From Duganella guangzhouensis (GTDB lineage: Bacteria; Pseudomonadota; Gammaproteobacteria; Burkholderiales; Burkholderiaceae_D), in the NCBI RefSeq assembly GCF_009674535.1, contig NZ_WKJK01000024.1:1-64000 (forward strand): a stretch of 64,000 bases of DNA, written 5' to 3'. Positions within the stretch are counted from its first letter, which is position 1. Each line of letters starts with the position of its first letter. This document shows, piece after piece, positions 42,166 through 50,004 of the stretch. The notes below the pieces were generated by a model. It saw only the letters and a program-made list of their open reading frames with translations, ran no database searches and was not told where the DNA came from. The position numbers and the translations under genes were made by a program.

Positions 42166-42460
42166 GAGTAGACTCCCTTTAGACATTGCCTGGATTGGTA
42201 CGGCGCTTGACGCAAGAATGCCCGCTTGAGCCGCTATGGTCTGTGCGGCAACGAACATTATTGATGCATCTAATGCCTTAAGTTCGGACAAGCGGAAACC
42301 AGTTAAGTTGCAGGAAATGTGACGGATTTGATACAGCACAAAAGTTAAGTGCGGTAGCGAACGGAAGCCAGGCACCAACTTGCATAATCTTCGGTCCAAC
42401 AGCGGTGCAACAACATTGCTGGCAACGAAACATTCCTAAACAAGAATCGGGAGTAGCCCT

Positions 42461-43504
42461 GTGAATAAATCCAAGAAAATCGCCCTTGCCGTCGCGGCGC
42501 TGTGCGCATCCTTTTCCGCCATGGCCCAGCAGGATCCGGTCATCAATCCCAACTGGTACATCCAGCCTAGCGCCAACACCGTCAAGCCGGATGGCGACTT
42601 CGGCATCGACAAGCGCGGCTACGGCGGCGGCCTGAAATTCGGCAAAGCCGTCAGCCCCGACTGGGATATCCAGATCGGCGCCACCAACGCCCGCTCCAAG
42701 GAAAACGGCAACCGCTACCGCCAGACCACGCTGGGTATCGACGGCCTGTACCTGTTCTCCCGTAAATCGTTCCGTCCCTTCATCCTGATCGGTGCCGGCG
42801 CCGAGCAAGACAAGACCCAGCTGTTTGGCAGCGAGCGCAAGAAAACCTCGCCTTACGTCAGCGCCGGCCTCGGCTTCCAGTCCGACCTCAGTGAGCGCGT
42901 CGCCTTCCAGGCCGACGTCCGCGATGTGCACGGCTTCCTGCGCGGCGACACCTTCCCTAGCGCCAAGAGCAACAATTACTACGTGACCGTCGGCCTGAAC
43001 ATCGCGCTGGGCGATGCGCCGCGTCCAGCGCCGCCACCACCACCGCCAGCACCAGCGCCTGTGGTCGAACCGCCGCCACCGCCACCAGCACCGCCAGCGC
43101 CGCCACCACCACCGCCGGCCCGCTTCGAGAAAGTGACGCTGTCGGCCACCGAACTGTTCGCGTTTGACAGCGCCAAGCTGAATTCGAGCCAGCCTAAACT
43201 GGACGATATCGCCAACCTGCTGAACACCAACGCCAGCGTCGACAACATCACCATCAGCGGTTATGCCGACCGCCTGGGCAGCGACAAGTACAACCTCAAG
43301 CTGTCCGAGCGCCGCGCCAACGCGGTCAAGGACTACCTGGTCGGCAAAGGCGTGGCCGCGAACCGCCTGAACGCCGTGGGCAAAGGCGAAGCCAATCCGG
43401 TGGTCGAGTGCCACGACAAGAAACGCGCCGACCTGATCAAGTGCCTGGAACCGAACCGCCGGGTCGAGGTGGAGCAAATCACCATCGAACGCCGCGTCCA
43501 GTAA
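42461..43504 (+). CDS. OmpA-family outer-membrane protein with proline-rich linker
   Basis: A 347-residue protein. A Sec signal peptide (1-23, ending AMA) precedes an eight-stranded barrel of OmpA/OmpX type (about 25-185). A proline/alanine-rich linker (about 188-224) follows, then an OmpA C-terminal peptidoglycan-binding domain (about 228-345) with NITISGYADRLGSDKYNLKLSERRA. The start is a GTG at 42461 with a CGGGAG site. A strong terminator follows and runs straight into the yihY start. It should tie the outer membrane to the cell wall. Confidence 0.93.
   Translation: MNKSKKIALAVAALCASFSAMAQQDPVINPNWYIQPSANTVKPDGDFGIDKRGYGGGLKFGKAVSPDWDIQIGATNARSKENGNRYRQTTLGIDGLYLFSRKSFRPFILIGAGAEQDKTQLFGSERKKTSPYVSAGLGFQSDLSERVAFQADVRDVHGFLRGDTFPSAKSNNYYVTVGLNIALGDAPRPAPPPPPPAPAPVVEPPPPPPAPPAPPPPPPARFEKVTLSATELFAFDSAKLNSSQPKLDDIANLLNTNASVDNITISGYADRLGSDKYNLKLSERRANAVKDYLVGKGVAANRLNAVGKGEANPVVECHDKKRADLIKCLEPNRRVEVEQITIERRVQ
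43022..43122 (+). repeat. proline-codon repeat in the OmpA linker
   Basis: A run of CCG/CCA/GCG codons encodes three Pro-rich blocks separated by a short VVEP. It is internal to the coding sequence and in frame, and such linkers often vary in length between strains. Confidence 0.8.
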
Positions 43505-43518
43505 TCTCCCGTAACAGC

Positions 43519-43550
43519 AGCCCCGCAACGCAAGTTGCGGGGCTTTTTTT
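43519..43550 (+). terminator. intrinsic terminator after ompA, abutting the yihY start
   Basis: An 11-bp perfect stem AGCCCCGCAAC / GTTGCGGGGCT with a GCAA tetraloop and seven T's (43544-43550). The base after the last T is the A of the yihY ATG. The only possible ribosome site for yihY, GCGGGG, lies in the descending arm of the stem. Confidence 0.93.
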
Positions 43551-44399
43551 ATGAACCGGAAAAATATCTTCTCGGTGCTGAAGTGCACCCTCTCGGAATG
43601 GTTCGAGCATCGCGGCGGCAGCATGGGCGCGGCGCTGGCCTTCTACACCCTGTTCTCGCTGGCGCCGGTGCTGGTGCTGGTATTGGCGATCGCCGGCTGG
43701 TTCTACGGCCCGCAGGCGGCGCAGGGCGAACTGTTCACCCAGTTGCGTGGGCTGGTCGGCAACCAGGGCGCCGAAGCGATCCAGGCGGTGCTGGCCGGCG
43801 CCCGCAACAAAGAAGAAGGCCGGCTGGCCACCATGGTGGCCGGGGTCCTGCTGGTGTTTGGCGCCACCACCGTATTTGCCGAGCTCAAGGCCAGCCTGGA
43901 CGCCATCTGGCAAGTGCCGCCGCCCACCGACAACACCGTGTGGGACACCATCCGTACCCGGCTGCTATCGTTTGGCATGGTGCTGGTGCTGGCGTTTCTG
44001 CTGATGGTGTCGCTGGTGGTCAGCGCCGCGCTGACCCTGCTGGAAAAATTCTGGGGCAGTCTGTGGAGCGATGCCGGCATCCTGCTGACCGTGCTGAACA
44101 TGGCGATCAGCTTCATCGTGATTGGCGCGCTGTTTGGCGTCATCTTCAAAATGCTACCGCGCGTCAAGCTGTCCTGGCACGACGTCACCATCGGCGCGCT
44201 CGGCACCGCAGCCCTGTTCACGATCGGCAAATATGCGATTGGCGCCTACATCGGCAACAGCGGCGTGGCCAGCAGCTATGGCGCCGCCGGCTCGCTGATC
44301 GCCTTGCTGCTGTGGGTCTACTACTCGGCGCAGATCTTCTTCCTCGGCGCCGAATTCGCGCGCCAATACGCGCTGCAACTAGGCTCACTCGCCAAGTAG
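43551..44399 (+). CDS. YihY/BrkB-family inner-membrane protein
   Basis: A 282-residue membrane protein of the YihY (formerly 'ribonuclease BN') family, with about six transmembrane segments. The N-terminus MNRKNIFSVLKCTLSEW and the GAALAFYTLFSLAPVLVL block are family-typical, so the ATG at 43551 is the real start. Its function is not settled; members have been linked to membrane and envelope functions, not to RNase activity. It starts directly after the terminator T-tract of the ompA gene. The 3' end overlaps the convergent AI-2E gene by 15 bp. Confidence 0.93.
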   Translation: MNRKNIFSVLKCTLSEWFEHRGGSMGAALAFYTLFSLAPVLVLVLAIAGWFYGPQAAQGELFTQLRGLVGNQGAEAIQAVLAGARNKEEGRLATMVAGVLLVFGATTVFAELKASLDAIWQVPPPTDNTVWDTIRTRLLSFGMVLVLAFLLMVSLVVSAALTLLEKFWGSLWSDAGILLTVLNMAISFIVIGALFGVIFKMLPRVKLSWHDVTIGALGTAALFTIGKYAIGAYIGNSGVASSYGAAGSLIALLLWVYYSAQIFFLGAEFARQYALQLGSLAK

Positions 44400-45545
44400 T
44401 TCGGCCACCACTTCCATGCCTTCGACGCGCTCGGCGACGACTTTGATGATGACGATGATCGGCACGCCGAGCAGCAAGCCCCACACGCCCCACAGCCAGC
44501 CCCAGAACAGCAGGCTGACAAACACCGCCGCCGCGTTCATGCGGGCGAAGCGGCCGGTCATCCAGGTCGCGACCACGGTGCCAACCAGGGTGGCGATCGC
44601 CAGCGAGGCGCCCATCACCAGGAAACTCATTTGCAGCGATTCGAATTGCAGGAAGGCGACGATGCCGGTCGCCAGCATGATCAGCAACGGTCCGAAGTAA
44701 GGCATCAAATGCAGCAGCCCGGCCACGATGGCCCAGGCGCCGGCGTTTTCCAGGCCGATCCAGCGCAAGGCGGCCCACATCAGCAAGGCCAGCAAGGCGT
44801 TGGTGACCAGCAGCATCAGCATGTATTTCTGGATCGAGCTGTTGATGTCTTCCAGGATGTGCACGGTGATTTTCTTCTTGGTCAGCGACGGCCCGGTCAA
44901 CTTGACCAGCTTGCGCTTGAAGGTGTCGCCCGACAGCAGCAGGAAGAACACCAGAAAGATCACCATGGTGGCCTGGCTGAGGAAGCCCATCACGCCCATC
45001 GAGCCGGCCCAGATCCAGTTCATCACCGGGAAGCTGCTATCGGCCACCGGCGCCGTGGCACGACGCGCGGCGCGCTTTTCCTGCGCGCCGGCGGTGGCTT
45101 GCTGCAGTTCCACCGCCACGTCCTGAATCCGTTGCAAGGCGCTCGGCCCGCCGCTGTGCAGACGCTCGGACAATAGCCGCGACAATTTATGCCCGGCGGT
45201 CGGCAGTTCGTCGACGATGGCTTGGAACTCCCCCTGCACTTTGTCGATCACCAGCACCGAGCCGCCCAGAATGGCGGCGGTCACCAGCGTGGCGCCGATC
45301 ACGCGCGGGATGCGGATGCGCTCCAGCCAGCACACCAGTGGGCTCAAGGTATAAGTGATGAGGATGCCCAGCACCAGCGGCACCAGGAAGTCGCGCGACC
45401 ATTGCAGCGCAAATAGAAAGGCCACGGTCGCGATCACGCCCAGCGCCAGGCCGCGCGCGTTGACATGCAGGGGAATACGGGGCGACTCAGCGTCGGTGAT
45501 GACCGCCTGCGCATGAGTTCTAGGAAGATCGCCAGGCTGGTTCAT
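44385..45545 (-). CDS. AI-2E-family transporter (PerM type)
   Basis: A 386-residue inner-membrane protein with about eight transmembrane segments and the long cytoplasmic or periplasmic stretch between the third and fourth typical of the family. GLLHLMPYFGPLLIMLATGIVAFLQ and FWGWLWGVWGLLLGVPIIVIIKV are conserved segments. Members are thought to export small signalling molecules or act as Na+/H+ antiporters; the substrate here is unknown. It starts 51 bp after the BON gene stop on the same strand, in a region with a GC-rich 9-bp hairpin (about 45563-45586), so readthrough is reduced rather than excluded. Confidence 0.91.
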   Translation of the reverse strand: MNQPGDLPRTHAQAVITDAESPRIPLHVNARGLALGVIATVAFLFALQWSRDFLVPLVLGILITYTLSPLVCWLERIRIPRVIGATLVTAAILGGSVLVIDKVQGEFQAIVDELPTAGHKLSRLLSERLHSGGPSALQRIQDVAVELQQATAGAQEKRAARRATAPVADSSFPVMNWIWAGSMGVMGFLSQATMVIFLVFFLLLSGDTFKRKLVKLTGPSLTKKKITVHILEDINSSIQKYMLMLLVTNALLALLMWAALRWIGLENAGAWAIVAGLLHLMPYFGPLLIMLATGIVAFLQFESLQMSFLVMGASLAIATLVGTVVATWMTGRFARMNAAAVFVSLLFWGWLWGVWGLLLGVPIIVIIKVVAERVEGMEVVAELLGE

Positions 45546-45596
45546 GATGACTCGCTGAGTGAGCCGGCGCGTCTGAGCGCGCCGGCGCTTGCTGCA

Positions 45597-45911
45597 TTAC
45601 TTGACGTGGATGTCGTTCTTGACCGAGGTCACGCCTTTGACGCCACGCGCGATTTCGGCGGCTTTGGCGATGTCCTCAGGCTGGGCCACGAAGCCGCTCA
45701 GCTGTACCGTGCCTTTGAAGGTTTCGACGTTGATTTCGGTCGATTTCAGGCTAGGCTCATTGAAGATGCTGGCCTTGACTTTGGTGGTGATCACGGAATC
45801 GTCGACAAATTCGCCGGTGCCTTCTTTGGTCGAGGTCGATGCGCAGCCGGTGACGGCGCCCAGCAGCGATACGGTAAACAGCGCAGTAGCGATTTTATGT
45901 GCGATTTTCAT
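45597..45911 (-). CDS. BON-domain lipoprotein
   Basis: A 104-residue lipoprotein with a lipobox ending VTGC about residue 23. The mature part is one BON domain (DDSVITTKVKASIF... to VKNDIHVK), which binds phospholipid surfaces; OsmY and similar proteins carry it in the periplasm. The start at 45911 has an AAGGAGA site. The divergent region to the gene at 46126 holds two Crp/Fnr-type palindromes, one at the proper distance for each promoter. It is probably an envelope-stress gene. Confidence 0.9.
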   Translation of the reverse strand: MKIAHKIATALFTVSLLGAVTGCASTSTKEGTGEFVDDSVITTKVKASIFNEPSLKSTEINVETFKGTVQLSGFVAQPEDIAKAAEIARGVKGVTSVKNDIHVK

Positions 45912-45991
45912 GGCGACTCTCCTTGGAGTAATTAAAAACAATGAGTTTGTCAGCCAGCGGGACGTGGACCGTCTCTGCTACCGATAGCGCC

Positions 45992-45997
45992 ATTAAA
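45992..45997 (-). promoter_or_regulatory. -10 hexamer of the BON promoter
   Basis: TTTAAT on the minus strand. Its first base is 29.5 bp from the centre of the palindrome at 46020-46033, which puts that site at about -41.5. Confidence 0.6.
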
Positions 45998-46019
45998 CCC
46001 GCCTTCCCTCCGCACCTCT

Positions 46020-46033
46020 GTACGGTACCGTAC
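46020..46033. promoter_or_regulatory. Crp/Fnr-type operator for the BON gene
   Basis: GTACGGTACCGTAC is a perfect 14-bp palindrome and fits all ten fixed positions of GTRCG-N4-CGYAC. It is at about -41.5 for the minus-strand BON promoter. Confidence 0.8.
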
Positions 46034-46056
46034 AAAAATCGCCACGACCCGGCATG

Positions 46057-46070
46057 GTGCGTAATCGCAC
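46057..46070. promoter_or_regulatory. Crp/Fnr-type operator for the glycine-zipper gene at 46126
   Basis: GTGCGTAATCGCAC fits all ten fixed positions. Its centre is 29.5 bp upstream of the TATGCT hexamer at 46093-46098, so at about -41.5 for the plus-strand promoter. The two sites of this divergent region are 37 bp apart. Confidence 0.8.
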
Positions 46071-46092
46071 AGACCCTCGCTCGCCCGCTGTC

Positions 46093-46098
46093 TATGCT
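46093..46098 (+). promoter_or_regulatory. -10 hexamer of the gene at 46126
   Basis: TATGCT followed by GGACTCACAC. The same GGACTCACAC follows the -10 of the gene at 55403, which also has a site at the same distance. Confidence 0.65.
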
Positions 46099-46125
46099 GG
46101 ACTCACACTTTTCCAGGAGGACAAT

Positions 46126-46569
46126 ATGAAACGCTCAACTACGCTCGCGGCCGCGCTGTTGGCCGGCGTCGCCGCCCTGAGTGGCTGCGCCAGCAACCAG
46201 ACGCAACCGCAACAGATCCGCTATATCAGCAACGACTCGTCTACCTACGGCACCATCGACCAGATCACCATCGTGCAAGCGCGCGGCAGCTCCGGCGTCG
46301 GCGCCGTCACTGGCGGCTTGATCGGCGGCCTGCTGGGGAATCAAGTCGGTTCCGGCGGCGGCCGTACCGCCGCCACGGTGGCTGGCGCGGTCGGTGGCGC
46401 GGTGGTCGGCAACAATGTCGAAAGCAATCGCAACGCCGGCAAGCAGGAATACCAGATCAGCGTACGCATGGATAACGGCGACACCCGCATCATCCAGCAG
46501 GACAGCGCTTATGACCTGCGCGTCGGCAACCGCGTGCGCCTGATCGACGGCCGCCTGTACCGCTACTAA
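46126..46569 (+). CDS. glycine-zipper 2TM lipoprotein
   Basis: A 147-residue lipoprotein (lipobox ending LSGC, Cys about 22). Residues about 55-95 are a glycine zipper, GAVTGGLIGGLLGNQVG and a second block GAVGGAVVGN, the 2TM/RcnB-like domain seen in SlyB-type and stress proteins. The last 40 residues carry the VRMDNGDTR...GNRVRLIDGRLYRY module shared with the protein at 54695-55324. The start has an AGGAGG site. It heads a three-gene run with DUF3309 and a small secreted protein and has a Crp/Fnr-type site at -41.5. Confidence 0.9.
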   Translation: MKRSTTLAAALLAGVAALSGCASNQTQPQQIRYISNDSSTYGTIDQITIVQARGSSGVGAVTGGLIGGLLGNQVGSGGGRTAATVAGAVGGAVVGNNVESNRNAGKQEYQISVRMDNGDTRIIQQDSAYDLRVGNRVRLIDGRLYRY

Positions 46570-46616
46570 GCTCTGGCCGGGACCAGCTTTAACTCACACC
46601 ACACAAGGAGAACAAC

Positions 46617-46769
46617 ATGGGTACCATCATTCTGATTATTCTGGTCCTGGCCCTGATCGGCGCGCTGCCGACCTGGCCGCACAGCCGCGACTGGGGTTAC
46701 GCGCCCAGCGGCATCACCGGCCTGATCGTCGTGATACTGCTGATTATGCTGCTGACCGGCAGGCTATAA
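46617..46769 (+). CDS. DUF3309 small membrane protein
   Basis: A 50-residue protein made of two hydrophobic segments (residues 3-17 and 33-46) joined by PTWPHSRDWGYAPSG. This is the DUF3309 pattern, a small inner-membrane protein often found with stress genes. The ATG has an AAGGAG site 7 bases upstream. It is too short to appear in many annotations. Function unknown. Confidence 0.85.
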   Translation: MGTIILIILVLALIGALPTWPHSRDWGYAPSGITGLIVVILLIMLLTGRL

Positions 46770-46784
46770 ATCCAGGAGGACATC

Positions 46785-47108
46785 ATGCTTCATCGCATCG
46801 TCACCGGCGTGATGATGGCTTGCGCGGTGCTGGCCGCGCAAGCGCAGGAAGACACTACGCCGCCACAGAACGCCCAGTTGCAACGACAGGAAATCGCCAA
46901 AGGTGAACCGGCCCGCTGGTCGCGCGCCGACAGCACCAGCGCCGAGCAGGCGCGCACGCTGCGCAAGGAAATCGGCGCCGCGCTGGCCGAGGCCAGGCGC
47001 GCTTGCCAGCAAGGTCCGGCCAGCGAACGCCACGCCTGCCTGCAGGACGCGCAGCAAACCTACAAAGATGATATGGCCAAAGTGCCGCAACTGATGGCAC
47101 AGAAGTGA
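46785..47108 (+). CDS. small secreted protein of unknown function
   Basis: A 107-residue protein with a Sec signal peptide (1-20, ending AQA) and a polar helical mature part with two cysteines (RRACQQGPASERHACLQD), which may form a disulfide. It starts 15 bp after the DUF3309 stop with an AGGAGG site, so it is in the same operon. No family recognised. It converges on the patatin gene. Confidence 0.78.
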   Translation: MLHRIVTGVMMACAVLAAQAQEDTTPPQNAQLQRQEIAKGEPARWSRADSTSAEQARTLRKEIGAALAEARRACQQGPASERHACLQDAQQTYKDDMAKVPQLMAQK

Positions 47109-47128
47109 AACCGGCGGGTGGCCTGTGC

Positions 47129-48295
47129 TCAGGCCGCCCGCGCGCTGCCCGGCGGCTTCAACGGCGGCAGTTCATGCACCACCAGCGGCGTGTCTTCCGA
47201 CACGTAGCTCAGCCAGCCGGCGCCCTTGATGGCGCGCAGCGCATCCTGATAGCCCTGGTCCCAGCGCCAGTCGATCGACCCCGCCGAAAAATTGATGTCC
47301 TTGGCCGCCATATTCCAGTCGCGGCCGGCATACGGCAGGCGCACCACGTGCAGCGTGCTGTCGCAGCCCAACGCTTCCAGCTCGCGCGATTGCTGCGGCG
47401 TGCGCTTTTCCGGCGGCAGCGCGCGGTAGAGCTCGCGCAGCTTTTGCTGCATGCGATGGGTGGCGACGTAATCGGCCAGATGGCGCTGCGAGCGCGAGGC
47501 GAAGGTGACATCTTTCTGCCGCGTCTGCACCTCATCCAGCGTGGTCGGTTCGGGGCCGTCGGCGCTCCACAGGTCGACCATGAAGCACAGCGTGTCGACG
47601 CTGCCGCTGTCGTCCAGCACGGTCTCCAGCGGCGTGTTCGAATACAGGCCGCCGTCCCAGTACAGCTCGCCGTCGATGCGCACCGCAGGGAAGCCCGGCG
47701 GCAGCGCGCCGCTGGCGCAGATGTGGTCGGCGTGCAGCGGCAGATCGCGGTTGTCAAAGCAACGCAAGGTGCCGCTGGTGACTTTGAGCGCGTTCACCGT
47801 CAGCCGGGTGCCGCCGGGCGCGTTCAGATAGTCGAAATCGATTAATTGGTTCAGCGTGTCGCGCAGTTCGCCGGTGTCGTAAAAGCTGGCCTGCTCGGGA
47901 TCGACGGCGGCGCCGGTGGCAAACGGATTGAACAGACGCGGGCTGAAGAAACCCGGCACGCCGCGCAGCAGCGTATCCCAGGTTTGCAGCACGATGTTGG
48001 AGCGGCGTTGCGCATCCGGCACGCGCTGCATGTCGAAGCTGTCGCGGTGGGCGATGCCGTGCCAGAACTGGCGCAGCCGAGGCAAGCGCTGCTCGGGGCT
48101 ATTGCCGGCCAGGATGGCGGCATTGATGGCGCCGATCGACGTGCCGACGATCCAGTCCGGCGCCAGCCCATGTTCGTGCAACGCCTGGAAGACGCCGGCC
48201 TGATACGCGCCCAACGCGCCGCCGCCCTGCAGCACCAGCACGATGCGCATGCCGGCCGGGTTGAGCGAGTCAGGTGAATCCGGCGCGGCGCTCAA
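47129..48295 (-). CDS. patatin-like phospholipase
   Basis: A 388-residue patatin-domain protein. The oxyanion GGGALGAYQAG (about 25-35), the nucleophile GTSIGAINA (about 51-59) and the DGGLYSNTP aspartate (about 215-223) make a complete Ser/Asp dyad. A C-terminal extension follows. It probably hydrolyses membrane phospholipids. The likely start is a TTG at 48295 that overlaps the stop of the preceding gene in TTGA, with an AGAGGT site; an ATG at 48250 (MRIVLVLQ) is the alternative. It seems to be the last gene of the minus-strand run that starts at 51327. Confidence 0.9.
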   Translation of the reverse strand: MSAAPDSPDSLNPAGMRIVLVLQGGGALGAYQAGVFQALHEHGLAPDWIVGTSIGAINAAILAGNSPEQRLPRLRQFWHGIAHRDSFDMQRVPDAQRRSNIVLQTWDTLLRGVPGFFSPRLFNPFATGAAVDPEQASFYDTGELRDTLNQLIDFDYLNAPGGTRLTVNALKVTSGTLRCFDNRDLPLHADHICASGALPPGFPAVRIDGELYWDGGLYSNTPLETVLDDSGSVDTLCFMVDLWSADGPEPTTLDEVQTRQKDVTFASRSQRHLADYVATHRMQQKLRELYRALPPEKRTPQQSRELEALGCDSTLHVVRLPYAGRDWNMAAKDINFSAGSIDWRWDQGYQDALRAIKGAGWLSYVSEDTPLVVHELPPLKPPGSARAA

Positions 48296-48675
48296 GAGAC
48301 CTCTTGCTGCTGCGTGGGTTTATGCCGCAACAGCCAGGCCACGCCGACGCCGGCCGCCGTGGCCAGCAATAGCGCCGGCTTGATCAGCCGCTTGCGGGCG
48401 ATAAAGGAACCCACCGTCAACGCATAGGGCATCAACGTTCGCAGCGATTTGATGCTGAAGCCGCTGCTGAGGCCGCCGGGCTGCAGCAAGCCGCCCAACC
48501 GTGCCTGCGCCAGCCCGACCGCATGGTCGATGGCGCCATGCATCAGCGCTTCTGGCTGCAGCGCCTGGGTCACCAGCGCCTTCGAGTGCACTACCTTGAT
48601 ACGCAACAGCTCGCCCTCGCGTATCAATTTCAGCTTTTCGGCCGCCAGCGCGGCCGCCTCTTCGTGTTTGCTCAC
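48292..48675 (-). CDS. small helical membrane protein, YqjK-like position
   Basis: A 127-residue protein with one hydrophobic segment near the C-terminus (PALLLATAAGVGVAWLL, about 99-115). Its N-terminal half is an amphipathic helix. It stands where YqjK stands after YqjD and YqjE in enterobacteria, but the sequence is not obviously YqjK. The GTG start at 48675 has an AAGGAG site. Overlaps the next gene by four bases. Confidence 0.75.
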   Translation of the reverse strand: MSKHEEAAALAAEKLKLIREGELLRIKVVHSKALVTQALQPEALMHGAIDHAVGLAQARLGGLLQPGGLSSGFSIKSLRTLMPYALTVGSFIARKRLIKPALLLATAAGVGVAWLLRHKPTQQQEVS

Positions 48676-48684
48676 AAGCTCTCC

Positions 48685-49068
48685 TTACACCAGCATGTCA
48701 CGGTCGGACTTAAGTTCCGCCATGGTGGCCGGCAACGACAGCTTACCACTGCGTAGCATGCTGCGCGCATACAGGATCAGCACGATCGCCAGCAGCAGGA
48801 AAACGCCGGTGATGATGGGCAGGATGACCCAGCCGATGTGCAGCCAGCCCAGATAGGCGATGGTGATCGAGGCATAGATCAGCGCGAAGCCGCCCAGCAG
48901 CACGGCCAGCGTGAACACCACCACCAGTTGCAGCAGGTGGTTGCGCACCTCGGCCAGCTCCAGCGCGGCCAGCTCCAGCCGGTTGAGCAACAAGGCGATC
49001 GCGTTGCGGGTCACAAGACCCAGCGACGCGATCAAGCCCGGCGGACGTTGGTCATCGTCGTGCGCCAC
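48685..49068 (-). CDS. YqjE / phage-holin-family protein
   Basis: A 127-residue inner-membrane protein with two transmembrane segments (about 47-67 and 72-100) and an N-terminal amphipathic helix. It is the YqjE type of the 'phage holin' Pfam family, which is chromosomal and not a holin in function. The start is a GTG at 49068, in the tail of the yqjD-like gene. It probably associates with YqjD at the membrane. Confidence 0.85.
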   Translation of the reverse strand: MAHDDDQRPPGLIASLGLVTRNAIALLLNRLELAALELAEVRNHLLQLVVVFTLAVLLGGFALIYASITIAYLGWLHIGWVILPIITGVFLLLAIVLILYARSMLRSGKLSLPATMAELKSDRDMLV

Positions 49069-49074
49069 GATGGC

Positions 49075-49377
49075 TTACTTGCGGCCGATGATGACGCCGA
49101 TCAGCAGGCCGATGCCGGCTGCCGCCGCGATCGAACGCCATGGGTTTTCCTTGACGTACTCGTCGGCGTGCTTGGCGGCTTCCTTGGTGGCGGCCAGCGC
49201 GCTGACCTGGGCTTCATGGGCCTTGGCCAGCGCGGTGTCCAGCGCGCGCATGCCGCGGCCGCGCAGTTCCTCGGCCTTTTCACCGGTCAGCGCGGTGGCG
49301 GCGGTGAACAATGCCTGGGCATCTTTAACCAGAGTTTTCACGTCGTTATTCACGGTACTGATGTTTTGTTCCAGCAT
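49075..49377 (-). CDS. DUF883 / YqjD-ElaB family protein
   Basis: A 100-residue protein: a helical N-terminal two thirds and a C-terminal transmembrane helix (IAAAAGIGLLIGVIIGRK) after the conserved ENPWRS. YqjD and ElaB of E. coli are tail-anchored, stress-induced and bind ribosomes at the inner membrane. The start at 49377 has an AGGAGC site. It follows the bacterioferritin gene by 61 bp. Confidence 0.9.
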   Translation of the reverse strand: MLEQNISTVNNDVKTLVKDAQALFTAATALTGEKAEELRGRGMRALDTALAKAHEAQVSALAATKEAAKHADEYVKENPWRSIAAAAGIGLLIGVIIGRK

Positions 49378-49438
49378 GATGATGCTCCTGTTGTGGTTGT
49401 AGATGTGAAAACTGTACAGCAAATGACGCCGGTCTGCC

Positions 49439-49984
49439 TCATCCGTGTGCGTCAAGCAAATCACGCATATCGTCGGCGTGTTCTTCTTCCACTGCCATGA
49501 TCTTGATCAAAAGTTGGCGCGTGGTCGGGTCGCTCTCGCCGATGCGGGCAATCATCTGCCGGTACGACTCGATGGCGACCCGCTCCGCGATCAGATTGGC
49601 CCGGACCATCGATTGTACGTCTTCTGACGCATCATACTCGGCATGGCTGCGTGCGAGCAACGTTGCCGGATTGAAATCAGGATCGCCGTTCAGCTGGACG
49701 ATGCGCTCGGCCAGCCAGTCGGCGTGCTCCTGTTCCTGGCTGGCATGCTCCAGGAATTCGGCCTTGATGCCGGCGTTTTCACGCCCGGCCACCGTGTAGT
49801 AATGCCGCTTGTAGCGCATGATGCAGACCAGTTCGGTCGCCAGCGCGTCGTTCAGCATTTTGATGACCGCTTCGCGGTCGCCCTGATAACCAGCGGTAAC
49901 CGGGCCGTCCTGCAGATTGCGGGCGGCGGCGCGGATGGCTTCGACATCGATGCCTGCCGGATGGGTGGGATTGGATTCAGCCAT
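49439..49984 (-). CDS. bacterioferritin-like ferritin-family protein
   Basis: A 181-residue four-helix protein. ELVCIMRYKRHYYTV, EFLEHASQEQEHADWLAERI and IMAVEEEHADDMRDLL carry the carboxylate/histidine ligands of a ferritin di-iron centre. It probably stores or detoxifies iron in the cytoplasm, perhaps like Dps-ferritin hybrids. A haem-ligand methionine cannot be assigned with confidence. It starts 20 bp after the OmpA gene stop with an AGGAAGGA site, so cotranscription is likely. Confidence 0.88.
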   Translation of the reverse strand: MAESNPTHPAGIDVEAIRAAARNLQDGPVTAGYQGDREAVIKMLNDALATELVCIMRYKRHYYTVAGRENAGIKAEFLEHASQEQEHADWLAERIVQLNGDPDFNPATLLARSHAEYDASEDVQSMVRANLIAERVAIESYRQMIARIGESDPTTRQLLIKIMAVEEEHADDMRDLLDAHG

Positions 49985-50004
49985 TTGGTAGTCCTTCCTG
50001 AAAA

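Noticed and set aside
42166..42460. A small gene in the 295-bp region before the OmpA gene
   Set aside because: The open frames there are extensions of the winged-helix gene without a ribosome site or conserved-looking sequence; I see only promoter space.
43022..43122. Tandem repeat or CRISPR-like array
   Set aside because: The repeats are in-frame Pro/Ala codons of the OmpA linker; there are no spacers of uniform length. No CRISPR array was seen anywhere in the window.
48685..49068. Prophage remnant because of the phage-holin family match
   Set aside because: It is YqjE-like, next to a YqjD-like gene, and no other phage gene is near.
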